Shown piece by piece: positions 47,536 through 56,923 of a DNA stretch of 64,000 bases. The stretch covers positions 186,001-250,000 of the forward strand of contig NZ_UGHY01000002.1 of assembly GCF_900450995.1 (NCBI RefSeq). The letters are read 5' to 3'. Source of the DNA: Haemophilus parainfluenzae. GTDB taxonomy: Bacteria > Pseudomonadota > Gammaproteobacteria > Enterobacterales > Pasteurellaceae. The first letter of the stretch is position 1, and the number at the start of each line of letters is the position of its first letter. The position numbers and the translations under genes were made by a program. Below the pieces are notes generated by a model. The model was not told where the DNA came from and ran no database searches. It saw only the letters and a list, made by a program, of their open reading frames with translations.

Positions 47536-47810
47536 AAGTGCGGTCAATTTTTTAACTGTTTTAGAACTGTGACTATTTTAGCACATTTATTACTCCAAAT
47601 TGAGCGATAAAAATCCAAGTTTTACACACACTTAGGCGTGTCAAGTCTTAAACACTTCAAAATTTAAAAATATTTTATTTTTTTTGCTGGACTTTGTGTA
47701 ACATATTGATATTTAAATAAATATCACCAAATGACTAATAGATGAACAATTTGAGACAAAGCCAGTCTGCATCAGTGGTTGACCATTTTAAACAAAAACA
47801 ATCCACAAAG

Positions 47811-47833
47811 TTATCCACAGGCTCTGTGGATAG
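47811..47833. promoter_or_regulatory. Two inverted DnaA boxes forming a hairpin
   Basis: TTATCCACA (47811-47819) is an exact DnaA box. TGTGGATAG (47825-47833) is its inverted partner with one mismatch, 5 bp away. A weaker match, CAATCCACA, lies just upstream at 47799-47807. Two good boxes are too few to call a replication origin. Confidence 0.5.
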
Positions 47834-47877
47834 AAAAAGTAGACGTTTGATAGTAATAAAATAGGATAATAATAAAA

Positions 47878-47911
47878 AAATCCTCTTTGATCTAATTTCA
47901 AAGAGGATTTT
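47878..47911. terminator. Terminator of the glycosyltransferase gene
   Basis: AAAATCCTCTTTGA / TCAAAGAGGATTTT perfect inverted repeat around TCTAATT, 12 bp beyond the stop of the minus-strand gene. Confidence 0.85.
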
Positions 47912-47922
47912 CATAAAATAGA

Positions 47923-49059
47923 TTAAGAAAATAGCCGCTTAAGCTCTTTCTCATACATATAAATATTAACTGGATTAGTTGGCAGCTGAGAATCTAAATA
48001 TTCATTTGCACGTTTAACATATTCTTCATGATGTTTATCATGATTATCGATTACATCCAGTAATACTTTTGCACCTTCAAAAGCATCAAATTGGTCATAA
48101 TAATATCCAACACCTTTAGGAATTAGTTTTGAGTTATGAATAAATGGATATCCTCCGTATAATGCATCATTATAAGCATAATTTAAGCCATTTTCCCATT
48201 GATGACTTAACACTATATCTACATAACGTGTTAAAAAATCAGGCATTTGATAACGACCTTCTACAGTCATGACTCCGTCGTTGACCAAATTTGTTCGGCC
48301 AATAAAGTTAAAGAAGGTTGGATTATCTTTTTTATCATAGGTATTACACATATAAACATGTTGAATTTTATTTGGCTGTTCGCGGTAGGCTTGTTCTGCA
48401 ATCAAAATAGGTGTAAAGCTATTTTTAACTACATTAATATTTGCTTCAAAAGATGCTATACGCTTTGCCTTTTTATCTGAATTAGGTTTATACCCAAAAT
48501 CTAAATTATGTTGTTCTTTAATACGCTTAATGACTTGATCACAAAAGACTGGCGACCAAATGGGAGGGACAACATAAGATGGGCAACGATTCATGATTGA
48601 GAAATAAGATTTACAAGTATTTTCATGTTGTGGGATCATCCATACCGCATCGAATGTTGTTCCATTAAATACTCTCCCAGCCTTTTTATCAAATAAGAAA
48701 TTTTCTATATCCATAATAAAATCATTTCCCATTTTGTAGCTAACTACTTTACCTCCATGTTCATGCATGCGAGTTACTTGATGTGGTTCAATGATCAAAG
48801 TTCCTTCAATTAGTAAATCAAGACTTTCAATAACATCTTCGATATAGGCAAATTTGAGATTCATTTCGTTAAGCATGAATCCTTCAGGAGGGGAAGTACG
48901 TTTTTCAGGCCCCCAGGAAACTAAAACCACTTCATCAATAAGCTCTGAGTGTTGAAATAAGTGACAAAGATGGATGACATTCTGATTTGCACCATTTGCC
49001 CAGATATCCGTAACATTACCTTCTAAATTAAAAGTGATTCCAATTTTATACTTTTTCAT
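47923..49059 (-). CDS. Probable glycosyltransferase, DUF2827 family, adjacent to adhesin TAA2
   Basis: This is a 378-aa cytoplasmic protein without a signal peptide. It begins KKYKIGITFNLEGNVTDIWA and has the layout of a GT-B glycosyltransferase. A C-terminal donor-side region reads VDIVLSHQWENGLNYAYNDA and GGYPFIHNSKLIPKGVGYYY, which I associate with the DUF2827 family. I do not know an experimentally proven substrate. It lies 121 bp downstream of the TAA2 gene on the same strand, behind that gene's terminator. TAA2 has hundreds of Ser and Thr residues in a regular stalk. A plausible role is cytoplasmic O-glycosylation of TAA2 before export; this is inference from context. Low GC and lack of USS fit a transferred unit with TAA2. 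Confidence 0.6.
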   Translation of the reverse strand: MKKYKIGITFNLEGNVTDIWANGANQNVIHLCHLFQHSELIDEVVLVSWGPEKRTSPPEGFMLNEMNLKFAYIEDVIESLDLLIEGTLIIEPHQVTRMHEHGGKVVSYKMGNDFIMDIENFLFDKKAGRVFNGTTFDAVWMIPQHENTCKSYFSIMNRCPSYVVPPIWSPVFCDQVIKRIKEQHNLDFGYKPNSDKKAKRIASFEANINVVKNSFTPILIAEQAYREQPNKIQHVYMCNTYDKKDNPTFFNFIGRTNLVNDGVMTVEGRYQMPDFLTRYVDIVLSHQWENGLNYAYNDALYGGYPFIHNSKLIPKGVGYYYDQFDAFEGAKVLLDVIDNHDKHHEEYVKRANEYLDSQLPTNPVNIYMYEKELKRLFS

Positions 49060-49129
49060 GATATATCCTACCTTAATTTACTACAACTATTACAAGATAT
49101 TAAGATTATTTATATTAGACATATACAAT

Positions 49130-49159
49130 AAAATCACTCAGGTTTCCCTGAGTGATTTT
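49130..49159. terminator. Terminator after TAA2
   Basis: AAAATCACTCAGG / CCTGAGTGATTTT around a TTTC loop, 20-50 bp past the TAA2 stop. Some read-through into the glycosyltransferase is possible. Confidence 0.8.
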
Positions 49160-49180
49160 CTCATTATGATTTAGTATAGA

Positions 49181-52100
49181 TTACCATTGATAGCCAATTC
49201 CACCACCAACGGCGTAATCTCCAGCACTGTTTGCAGAGCCGCTAGCCTTGAAGTGAATTCGATTATTATCACTTGATCTACTAATACCGACAGCAATTGC
49301 ATTTTGTCCTTTAAAGTTGCCAACACCCAGCCCAATCATTGTGCCTCCAGCACGATTTGCAGTAGGGATATTAGCCATTGCAACAGCACCGGCAATGCCT
49401 CCACGAAGTTTCTTATCAGTTTGTTTCAATTCATTACGAACTGAATTTACTGAGTTATCAACATACTGTTTGTTTACTGCATCTGTATTATGAATAGGTG
49501 TTGCAACGTTAGTAATACGGCGGTTTACAATAGGTTGACCATTTGAACCATCATTACCTACCGATACAGTATCTTTTTCGTTCGCTACAGATCCTTGTCC
49601 AATTGCAACTGCATTTTCTGCTTTCGCTTTTGCTCCTTGACCAATTGCTGTCGCATTCTTCGCGGATGCTTGAGAATTATTTCCTAAAGCTGTTGTGTTT
49701 TCACCACTTGCATTTGAACCGTATCCCATTGCCGTTGCATCCTTGCCTTTTGCTTTAGCACTATCACGATTGCTGGAGTTATCTGCAGCAAAGGCTGTTT
49801 TTCCATCTCGGCTAATTAAACCTGAATCTTCAATACGCTGTGCTGTGCTAGCAGCTGATTGGGCTGATTTATCTGCAGCAATCGCTGAGCTTGCAGCTGA
49901 TTGGGCTGATTTACCTGCTTCAGTTGCTGAGCTGGCTGCAGAGGTTGCAGATTTACCTGCTTCAGTTGCTGAGCTGGCTGCAGAGGTTGCAGATTTACCA
50001 GCTTCAGTTGCTGAGCTGGCTGCAGAAGTTGCTGATTTACCTGCTTCAGTTGCTGAGCTGGCTGCAGAGGTTGCTGATTTACCTGCTTCAGTCGCTGAGC
50101 TTGCAGCTGATTGGGCTGATTTATCAGCGGCAGTCGCTGAGCTTGCTGCAGAGGTTGCTGATTTACCTGCTTCAGTTGCTGAGCTTGCTGCAGAGGTTGC
50201 TGATTTACCTGCTTCAGTCGCTGAGCTTGCAGCTGATTGGGCTGATTTATCAGCGGCAGTCGCTGAGCTTGCTGCAGAAGTTGCTGATTTACCTGCTTCA
50301 GTCGCTGAACTTGCTGCAGAAGTTGCTGATTTACCTGCTTCAGTTGCTGAGCTTGCTGCAGAGGTTGCTGATTTACCTGCTTCAGTCGCTGAGCTTGCAG
50401 CTGATTGGGCTGATTTATCAGCGGCAGTCGCTGAGCTTGCTGCAGAAGTTGCTGATTTACCTGCTTCAGTTGCTGAGCTTGCAGCTGATTGGGCTGATTT
50501 ATCAGCGGCAGTCGCTGAGCTTGCTGCAGAAGTTGCTGATTTACCTGCTTCAGTCGCTGAGCTTGCAGCTGATTGGGCTGATTTATCAGCGGCAGTCGCT
50601 GAGCTTGCTGCAGAAGTTGCTGATTTACCTGCTTCAGTCGCTGAGCTTGCAGCTGATTGGGCTGATTTATCAGCGGCAGTCGCTGAGCTTGCTGCAGAAG
50701 TTGCTGATTTACCTGCTTCAGTTGCTGAGCTTGCTGCAGAGGTTGCTGATTTACCTGCTTCAGTTGCTGAGCTTGCTGCAGAGGTTGCTGATTTACCTGC
50801 TTCAGTTGCTGAGCTTGCAGCTGATTGGGCTGATTTATCAGCGGCAGTCGCTGAGCTTGCTGCAGAAGTTGCTGATTTACCTGCTTCAGTTGCTGAGCTT
50901 GCTGCAGAGGTTGCTGATTTACCTGCTTCAGTTGCTGAGCTTGCTGCAGAAGTTGCTGATTTACCTGCTTCAGTTGCTGAGCTTGCTGCAGAAGTTGCTG
51001 ATTTACCTGCTTCAGTCGCTGAGCTTGCAGCTGATTGGGCTGATTTATCAGCGGCAGTCGCTGAGCTTGCTGCAGAAGTTGCTGATTTACCTGCTTCAGT
51101 TGCTGAGCTGGCTGCAGAGGTTGCTGATTTACCTGCTTCAGTCGCTGAGCTTGCTGCAGAGGTTGCTGATTTACCTGCTTCAGTCGCTGAGCTTGCTGCA
51201 GAAGTTGCTGATTTACCTGCTTCAGTTGCTGAGCTTGCTGCAGAAGTTGCTGATTTACCTGCTTCAGTTGCTGAGCTTGCAGCTGATTGGGCTGATTTAT
51301 CAGCGGCAGTCGCTGAGCTTGCTGCAGAAGTTGCTGATTTACCTGCTTCAGTTGCTGAGCTTGCTGCAGAAGTTGCTGATTTACCTGCTTCAGTCGCTGA
51401 GCTTGCAGCTGATTGGGCTGATTTATCAGCGGCAGTCGCTGAGCTTGCTGCAGAGGTTGCTGATTTACCTGCTTCAGTCGCTGAGCTTGCAGCTGATTGG
51501 GCTGATTTATCAGCGGCAGTCGCTGAGCTTGCAGCTGATTGGGCTGATTTATCAGCGGCAGTCGCTGAGCTTGCTGCAGAAGTTGCTGATTTACCTGCTT
51601 CAGTTGCTGAGCTTGCTGCAGAAGTTGCTGATTTACCTGCTTCAGTTGCTGAGCTTGCAGCTGATTGGGCTGATTTATCAGCGGCAGTCGCTGAGCTTGC
51701 TGCAGAGGTTGCTGATTTACCTGCTTCAGTCGCTGAGCTTGCTGCAGAAGTTGCTGATTTACCTGCTTCAGTCGCTGAGCTTGCAGCTGATTGGGCTGAT
51801 TTATCAGCGGCAGTCGCTGAGCTTGCTGCAGAAGTTGCTGATTTACCTGCTTCAGTTGCTGAGCTTGCTGCAGAGGTTGCTGATTTACCTGCTTCAGTCG
51901 CTGAGCTTGCAGCTGATTGGGCTGACTTGTCTGCAGCAGTCGCTGAGCTTGCAGCTGATTGGGCTGATTTATCTGCAGCAGTCGCTGAGCTTGCAGCTGA
52001 TTGGGCTGATTTATCAGCGGCAGTCGCTGAGCTTGCTGCAGAAGTTGCTGATTTACCTGCTTCAGTTGCTGAGCTTGCTGCAGAGGTTGCTGATTTACCT

Positions 52101-55100
52101 GCTTCAGTTGCTGAGCTTGCTGCAGAGGTTGCTGATTTACCTGCTTCAGTCGCTGAGCTTGCAGCTGATTGGGCTGATTTATCAGCGGCAGTCGCTGAGC
52201 TTGCAGCTGATTGGGCTGATTTATCAGCGGCAGTCGCTGAGCTTGCTGCAGAAGTTGCTGATTTACCTGCTTCAGTTGCTGAGCTTGCTGCAGAAGTTGC
52301 TGATTTACCTGCTTCAGTTGCTGAGCTTGCAGCTGATTGGGCTGATTTATCAGCGGCAGTCGCTGAGCTTGCTGCAGAGGTTGCTGATTTACCTGCTTCA
52401 GTCGCTGAGCTTGCTGCAGAAGTTGCTGATTTACCTGCTTCAGTCGCTGAGCTTGCAGCTGATTGGGCTGATTTATCAGCGGCAGTCGCTGAGCTTGCAG
52501 CTGATTGGGCTGATTTACCTGCTTCAGTTGCTGAGCTTGCTGCAGAGGTTGCTGATTTACCTGCTTCAGTCGCTGAGCTTGCAGCTGATTGGGCTGACTT
52601 GTCTGCAGCAGTCGCTGAGCTTGCAGCTGATTGGGCTGATTTATCTGCAGCAGTCGCTGAGCTTGCAGCTGATTGGGCTGATTTATCAGCGGCAGTCGCT
52701 GAGCTTGCTGCAGAAGTTGCTGATTTACCTGCTTCAGTTGCTGAGCTTGCTGCAGAGGTTGCTGATTTACCTGCTTCAGTTGCTGAGCTTGCAGCTGATT
52801 GGGCTGATTTATCAGCGGCAGTCGCTGAGCTTGCTGCAGAAGTTGCTGATTTACCTGCTTCAGTTGCTGAGCTTGCTGCAGAGGTTGCTGATTTACCTGC
52901 TTCAGTTGCTGAGCTTGCTGCAGAGGTTGCTGATTTACCTGCTTCAGTTGCTGAGCTTGCTGCAGAAGTTGCTGATTTACCTGCTTCAGTTGCTGAGCTG
53001 GCTGCAGAGGTTGCTGATTTACCTGCTTCAGTCGCTGAGCTTGCTGCAGAAGTTGCTGATTTACCTGCTTCAGTCGCTGAGCTTGCAGCTGATTGGGCTG
53101 ATTTATCAGCGGCAGTCGCTGAGCTTGCAGCTGATTGGGCTGATTTATCAGCGGCAGTCGCTGAGCTTGCTGCAGAAGTTGCTGATTTACCTGCTTCAGT
53201 TGCTGAGCTTACTGCAGAGGTTGCTGATTTACCTGCTTCAGTCGCTGAGCTTGCAGCTGATTGGGCTGATTTACCTGCTTCAGTTGCTGAGCTTGCTGCA
53301 GAGGTTGCTGATTTACCTGCTTCAGTCGCTGAGCTTGCTGCAGAAGTTGCTGATTTACCTGCTTCCGTTGCTGAGCTTGCGGCAGAGGTTGCTGATTTAC
53401 CTGCTTCCGTTGCTGAGCTTGCTGCGTTAGTTGCGGCAGTTGTAGCAGATGTTGCAGCTGTTTCTGCTCGTTCAACTGACTTATTGATCTCAACTAGTTT
53501 GTCACTTACTGTTTTTGCTGCTGCTTTAGCATCAGAAATAGATTTCTTGGATTCAGCATTTAATTTGTAAATTACTGCATTACCTTCATGTGTAACATCT
53601 AACCCATCGCCAGCTTTGAAATTAAGCACATTATTAGCATTATTAGCTGTTGATGTGCCATTGTTACGCATGGTTTTAATATTTGTGCCATTTACTTGGA
53701 AGTTATATTCCGTTTTAGCAATTTCATCGGCAGCTTTGATTACATAGTAAAGTTGTGAACCAGTAACTACATCACTAGATGTCTCAGAGATCTCACCAGC
53801 TCCAACATTTTGGATCTGGCGTTTAATAGTGTTATTACCAAAACTTACAGTGCCACCATCGGTTGCGGCAACGCCTGTAGATAAGGTTGTGTTACCAATT
53901 GCGAGGCCACTTACAGTATGTTTATCCGATGTACTTGAAGATTCGCCAATAGCAATATCGCCAGATTTATTGGCAACTGCACTTTTACCCAAGGCAATAC
54001 CAGAAGTTGCGCCAGAGGCAACCTTAGCACGATCACCAATGCTAATCCCTGTAGCAGCCTCTGTTTTAGCACTATTACCTAAAGTAATAGAATAACTTGC
54101 AGCTGCTTTCGCTTGCGCACCATTACCAATTACAATAGCTTGAGTTGCACCACTTTCCGATTTTGCTTGATTATCTTTTGCATCATCGCCCAAGCCACCA
54201 ATTACAATGGATCTTGAGGCACCGGCTGTCGCTTCCGGGCCAATTGCAACTGTTCTATCCCCATCTGCTTTTGCGTAAGCACCAATGGCGACAACCCTTT
54301 CCATCGTTGCGCTTGCATTTTGACCAATAACAACAGAATTTTCTTTTGCTGCAGTAACATTTGTACCAATAGCAACGGTATTTTCTTTTGTTGCAGTAAC
54401 ACTTGTACCAATAGCAACCGTATTTGTACCGCTTACCTTTGTTGCGTTACCTAAAGCAATTGAACTTTCAGCGCTCGCTTTCGTACCCTGACCTAAAGCA
54501 ATGGAATTTCTGCGTTCAACTGTTGCACCATTACCAATAGCAATTGCATTCACTGCGCCATTACCAACACCTGTATCTATTGCAGTAATATTGGTGTCGT
54601 TACCAATCGCAATTGCACCGCTTGCAGCTGTAATTTTGCTATTATTACCAATCGCAATAGCATTTGCAGAACCCACATTGTATGACAGATTACGAAGAAT
54701 AGTACTGCCTGCACCAAAAGCAATTGCGCCAGCTGAACCCTCAACTTGAGCAAGCTTACCAATGGCAATTCCATTAATTGATTCACTAAATTGGCTTCCC
54801 CAATAGTTATTAACGTTTGCTCCAGTACCAATCGCAATAGAATCTTTAGCAAAAGCATTTGCATAGACACCCGAAGCTATAGAGCGATCTGCTTGTGCCC
54901 CACTTGCTTCGGCATATTTACCATTATTGTCTTTTGTTTGACCATCCGATGCATTGGTGATGCTACTATTATTTCGTCCTTCATAATTGAATGTTGCTTT
55001 AGTACCATCAGCTTTTAATAACGCTTCATTTCTAGTATTTCCATTGGAATTAACATGCGAATATCCCATGATATCTACTTTATCAGCTTTAACTTCATTG

Positions 55101-56419
55101 AATGTATCTAATGCTGTTTTTACACTTGTAGCTGTTGCAACTGTATTTGTTGCAACTGTATTTGTTGGATTATTGACTGCTACAGCTGTAATGCGTTGTT
55201 CGTTATTTTTAGTTACACTAATATCACTGGTGTTTACGCCAATGTTAACGGTACTTTTATTCGTGGAGTCTAAAGTCGTTGATACGTTTACATAATTATC
55301 CTTTGCTTTAAAAATAACAGTGTGATCGTTATTCACGCGGCCTGTTACTGTATCTTGATTATTTGAGTTGTGGCCAATATTCCAACCGGTATAATTTCTC
55401 ACATAGTAAAGTTGTGAACCATTTACCGCATCGAAACTATCAGCTGACATACGACCTGCAGCCACGTTTTGGATTTGGCGATACATTTTGTTATCGCCAT
55501 TTTCTCCTCCTATAGAGAGGATGGAAACTGTTGTTTTATCTTCTGATGCATTTACAGGCTTTATATCCTGTTCTTTCGTATTTAATTGACTATTTTCATT
55601 GACATTATACTTTATAGTCATTTTATCTACTTTATTTAATGCAACATTGTTGATTGCTCTACCTGCGTTAATAATAGCATTGAGATTTGTTTCATTGTTT
55701 TGTCCGTTATAATTTGTTACAGCGGTAGTATATGTATTTTCAAGAGCTGACGTATTTATATTGTCAGCTTGACCTTGCCCCTTCGGGTTAATTCGTGAAT
55801 ATGATCCAAGATAAACAGCATCATCATAGCCATTATATGCCCCACCATTACCTGATTCTCGTCCTATCGCAACAACATTACGACCAATTGCCTGCATTCC
55901 TGCACCGATAGCCACAGTATACATACCTTGGGCACCACCTTTACGGAATTTTGTTCCGTCATTCGGTGCAAGGTTGTCACCAACATTAGAACCTATCGCG
56001 ATAGAACTATGGCCTGATGATGTAAGATTGTCATTACCTATTGCCAACTGTTTATTTCCCACAGCCTCTGGTTCATTAGGTGTTGGATCTTTATGTCCTG
56101 CTTGTGCATAGCCAAAAGCGAACGAGCCCGACTCTTTGTCGTACACGCCTACAGCATATTTACCATTTCCGTTTTGTTTAAGCACTCCGCCTTGAGGTGC
56201 GTGAAAGGTTGTTTTTCCATCAATATTTGCTAAAGCCATCGCTTCGTTTGTGAATCCCAAGCAAAGGGATAGTAATGATAGCTTTAATGTCGATTTAATT
56301 GCTATAGATTTAAATTGATGGCTGCCAGAAGATGCTTTTACAGCACCTTTTGCCAATTCTGATACAACTTCTATACGTTGAGTGGTTTTGTTCCAAATAA
56401 TTTTAAAAATGTTGTTCAT
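49181..56419 (-). CDS. Trimeric autotransporter adhesin with a ~85-copy Ser/Ala repeat stalk (TAA2)
   Basis: This is an outer-membrane trimeric adhesin of 2412 aa. It begins with an extended signal peptide (MNNIFKIIWNKTTQRIEVVS) cleaved near residue 60-64. A large YadA-like head to about residue 930 has many AIG repeats (SIAIGTGAN, AIAIGNGAT, NTVAIGT) and neck segments (QIQNVGAGEISETSSDVVTG). Residues about 985-2190 are a 14-residue repeat in two main forms, TEAGKSATSAASSA and TAADKSAQSAASSA. Ala falls every 3-4 residues, as expected for a thin Ala-rich coiled coil. A short second head (TAMGYGSNASGENTTALGNN), a neck (NTDAVNKQYVDNSV) and the anchor ending AVGGGIGYQW close the protein. Large plus-strand frames over the repeat are shadows. 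Confidence 0.94.
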   Translation of the reverse strand: MNNIFKIIWNKTTQRIEVVSELAKGAVKASSGSHQFKSIAIKSTLKLSLLSLCLGFTNEAMALANIDGKTTFHAPQGGVLKQNGNGKYAVGVYDKESGSFAFGYAQAGHKDPTPNEPEAVGNKQLAIGNDNLTSSGHSSIAIGSNVGDNLAPNDGTKFRKGGAQGMYTVAIGAGMQAIGRNVVAIGRESGNGGAYNGYDDAVYLGSYSRINPKGQGQADNINTSALENTYTTAVTNYNGQNNETNLNAIINAGRAINNVALNKVDKMTIKYNVNENSQLNTKEQDIKPVNASEDKTTVSILSIGGENGDNKMYRQIQNVAAGRMSADSFDAVNGSQLYYVRNYTGWNIGHNSNNQDTVTGRVNNDHTVIFKAKDNYVNVSTTLDSTNKSTVNIGVNTSDISVTKNNEQRITAVAVNNPTNTVATNTVATATSVKTALDTFNEVKADKVDIMGYSHVNSNGNTRNEALLKADGTKATFNYEGRNNSSITNASDGQTKDNNGKYAEASGAQADRSIASGVYANAFAKDSIAIGTGANVNNYWGSQFSESINGIAIGKLAQVEGSAGAIAFGAGSTILRNLSYNVGSANAIAIGNNSKITAASGAIAIGNDTNITAIDTGVGNGAVNAIAIGNGATVERRNSIALGQGTKASAESSIALGNATKVSGTNTVAIGTSVTATKENTVAIGTNVTAAKENSVVIGQNASATMERVVAIGAYAKADGDRTVAIGPEATAGASRSIVIGGLGDDAKDNQAKSESGATQAIVIGNGAQAKAAASYSITLGNSAKTEAATGISIGDRAKVASGATSGIALGKSAVANKSGDIAIGESSSTSDKHTVSGLAIGNTTLSTGVAATDGGTVSFGNNTIKRQIQNVGAGEISETSSDVVTGSQLYYVIKAADEIAKTEYNFQVNGTNIKTMRNNGTSTANNANNVLNFKAGDGLDVTHEGNAVIYKLNAESKKSISDAKAAAKTVSDKLVEINKSVERAETAATSATTAATNAASSATEAGKSATSAASSATEAGKSATSAASSATEAGKSATSAASSATEAGKSAQSAASSATEAGKSATSAVSSATEAGKSATSAASSATAADKSAQSAASSATAADKSAQSAASSATEAGKSATSAASSATEAGKSATSAASSATEAGKSATSAASSATEAGKSATSAASSATEAGKSATSAASSATEAGKSATSAASSATAADKSAQSAASSATEAGKSATSAASSATEAGKSATSAASSATAADKSAQSAASSATAADKSAQSAASSATAADKSAQSAASSATEAGKSATSAASSATEAGKSAQSAASSATAADKSAQSAASSATEAGKSATSAASSATEAGKSATSAASSATAADKSAQSAASSATEAGKSATSAASSATEAGKSATSAASSATAADKSAQSAASSATAADKSAQSAASSATEAGKSATSAASSATEAGKSATSAASSATEAGKSATSAASSATAADKSAQSAASSATAADKSAQSAASSATAADKSAQSAASSATEAGKSATSAASSATEAGKSATSAASSATAADKSAQSAASSATEAGKSATSAASSATEAGKSATSAASSATAADKSAQSAASSATEAGKSATSAASSATEAGKSATSAASSATAADKSAQSAASSATAADKSAQSAASSATEAGKSATSAASSATAADKSAQSAASSATEAGKSATSAASSATEAGKSATSAASSATAADKSAQSAASSATEAGKSATSAASSATEAGKSATSAASSATEAGKSATSAASSATEAGKSATSAASSATEAGKSATSAASSATAADKSAQSAASSATEAGKSATSAASSATEAGKSATSAASSATEAGKSATSAASSATEAGKSATSAASSATAADKSAQSAASSATEAGKSATSAASSATEAGKSATSAASSATEAGKSATSAASSATAADKSAQSAASSATEAGKSATSAASSATAADKSAQSAASSATEAGKSATSAASSATAADKSAQSAASSATEAGKSATSAASSATAADKSAQSAASSATEAGKSATSAASSATEAGKSATSAASSATEAGKSATSAASSATAADKSAQSAASSATEAGKSATSAASSATEAGKSATSAASSATAADKSAQSAASSATEAGKSATSAASSATEAGKSATSAASSATEAGKSATSAASSATEAGKSATSAASSATEAGKSAQSAASSAIAADKSAQSAASTAQRIEDSGLISRDGKTAFAADNSSNRDSAKAKGKDATAMGYGSNASGENTTALGNNSQASAKNATAIGQGAKAKAENAVAIGQGSVANEKDTVSVGNDGSNGQPIVNRRITNVATPIHNTDAVNKQYVDNSVNSVRNELKQTDKKLRGGIAGAVAMANIPTANRAGGTMIGLGVGNFKGQNAIAVGISRSSDNNRIHFKASGSANSAGDYAVGGGIGYQW
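49845..53450. repeat. 42-bp tandem coding repeat array in TAA2, about 85 units of two types
   Basis: On the plus strand one unit type reads GCTGCAGAAGTTGCTGATTT ACCTGCTTCAGT (then TGCTGAGCTT). The other reads GCAGCTGATTGGGCTGATTT ATCAGCGGCAGT (then CGCTGAGCTT). They alternate irregularly, often two or three of the first per one of the second. A few hybrid units and point variants occur (for example 49900-49910, 52510, 53211). The 42-bp period keeps the frame, so copy number can change freely. Confidence 0.95.
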
Positions 56420-56655
56420 AGGGTGATCTTTAAGTTGTTGAAATTTATTTGTGGGTTACTGAATTATTTTTATTTTGTTTTAACAAGGCTAAATTTAAAA
56501 CAAAATCGGAGCATTTTGCCATAAAAGTAAAAATAAGAATATTGTTTTTTTGTAAAGAATTGTAAAGAGTTATAGGATCAATAAAGGGGATATGTGTGAG
56601 TGTTTATCATTACAATGATTTGATGTATTACTTGCTAAAAAATATAGATTTTTTC
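56420..56655. other. Spacer between TAA2 and the tRNA-Asn promoter
   Basis: AT-rich, about 236 bp. It should hold the TAA2 promoter on the minus strand, but I cannot pick one with confidence. A short direct repeat, TTGTAAAGA, occurs near 56550-56570. No gene is visible. Confidence 0.5.
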
Positions 56656-56684
56656 TTGACAAGGTATTTCAGGATAATTAAAAT
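56656..56684 (+). promoter_or_regulatory. tRNA-Asn promoter
   Basis: TTGACA (56656-56661) and TAAAAT (56679-56684) are separated by 17 bp. A GC-rich discriminator (GCGCGCC) follows, which is typical of stringently controlled stable-RNA promoters. Confidence 0.85.
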
Positions 56685-56715
56685 GCGCGCCTATTCTTTG
56701 TGATACCAAATTTAT

Positions 56716-56791
56716 TCCTCCTTAGTTCAGTCGGTAGAACGGTGGACTGTTAATCCATATGTCGCAGGTTCGAGTCCCGCAGGAGGAGCCA
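56716..56791 (+). tRNA. tRNA-Asn (GTT anticodon)
   Basis: This is a 76-nt gene with encoded CCA. The acceptor arms TCCTCCT and AGGAGGA pair. The anticodon loop CTGTTAATC gives GTT, and the T arm GCAGGTTCGAGTCCCGC is canonical. It marks the right edge of the TAA2 region, and tRNA genes are common landing sites for acquired DNA. I see no repeated 3' end on the other side. Confidence 0.97.
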
Positions 56792-56860
56792 AATTTCTCT
56801 TTTGGTTTAGCTTTCGTTTGTCTCCTTTTACGAATTCTAAATTAGTAGCCAAAAGAATTT

Positions 56861-56889
56861 AAGCCCATCATGTTGATGGGCTTTATTTT
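56861..56889. terminator. Terminator near the 3' end of the TIGR01619-type gene
   Basis: AAGCCCATCA-TGT-TGATGGGCTT followed by TATTTTT. It can end tRNA transcription from the left, and the minus-strand gene from the right. Confidence 0.8.
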
Positions 56890-56923
56890 TATCTAATCAA
56901 TGATTATTTAATGAATTGTCAGG

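Larger units (their letters stand above)
47536..47922. other. Spacer upstream of uvrB with DnaA-box hairpin
   Basis: 387 bp without a gene. It contains an AT-rich palindrome, GATATTT-AAAT-AAATATC (47708-47725), the DnaA-box pair at 47811-47833 and the glycosyltransferase terminator at 47878-47911. A USS lies at the uvrB start (about 47536). I see no LexA box for uvrB. Confidence 0.6.

Noticed and set aside
47708-47833. Replication origin
   Set aside because: Only two good DnaA boxes and no origin-linked genes (dnaA, dnaN, mnmG) are present, so the evidence is too thin.
49845-53450. Possible CRISPR array because of the many regularly spaced repeats
   Set aside because: There are no unique spacers between repeats, no cas genes nearby, and the array is translated in frame as part of TAA2.
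49695-53570. A 1291-codon plus-strand open frame and a second 1179-codon frame over the TAA2 repeat
   Set aside because: Both are shadows. The 42-bp repeat is a multiple of three, so any frame without a stop in one unit stays open through the array. The minus-strand frame has the signal peptide, head, neck and anchor of a real adhesin.
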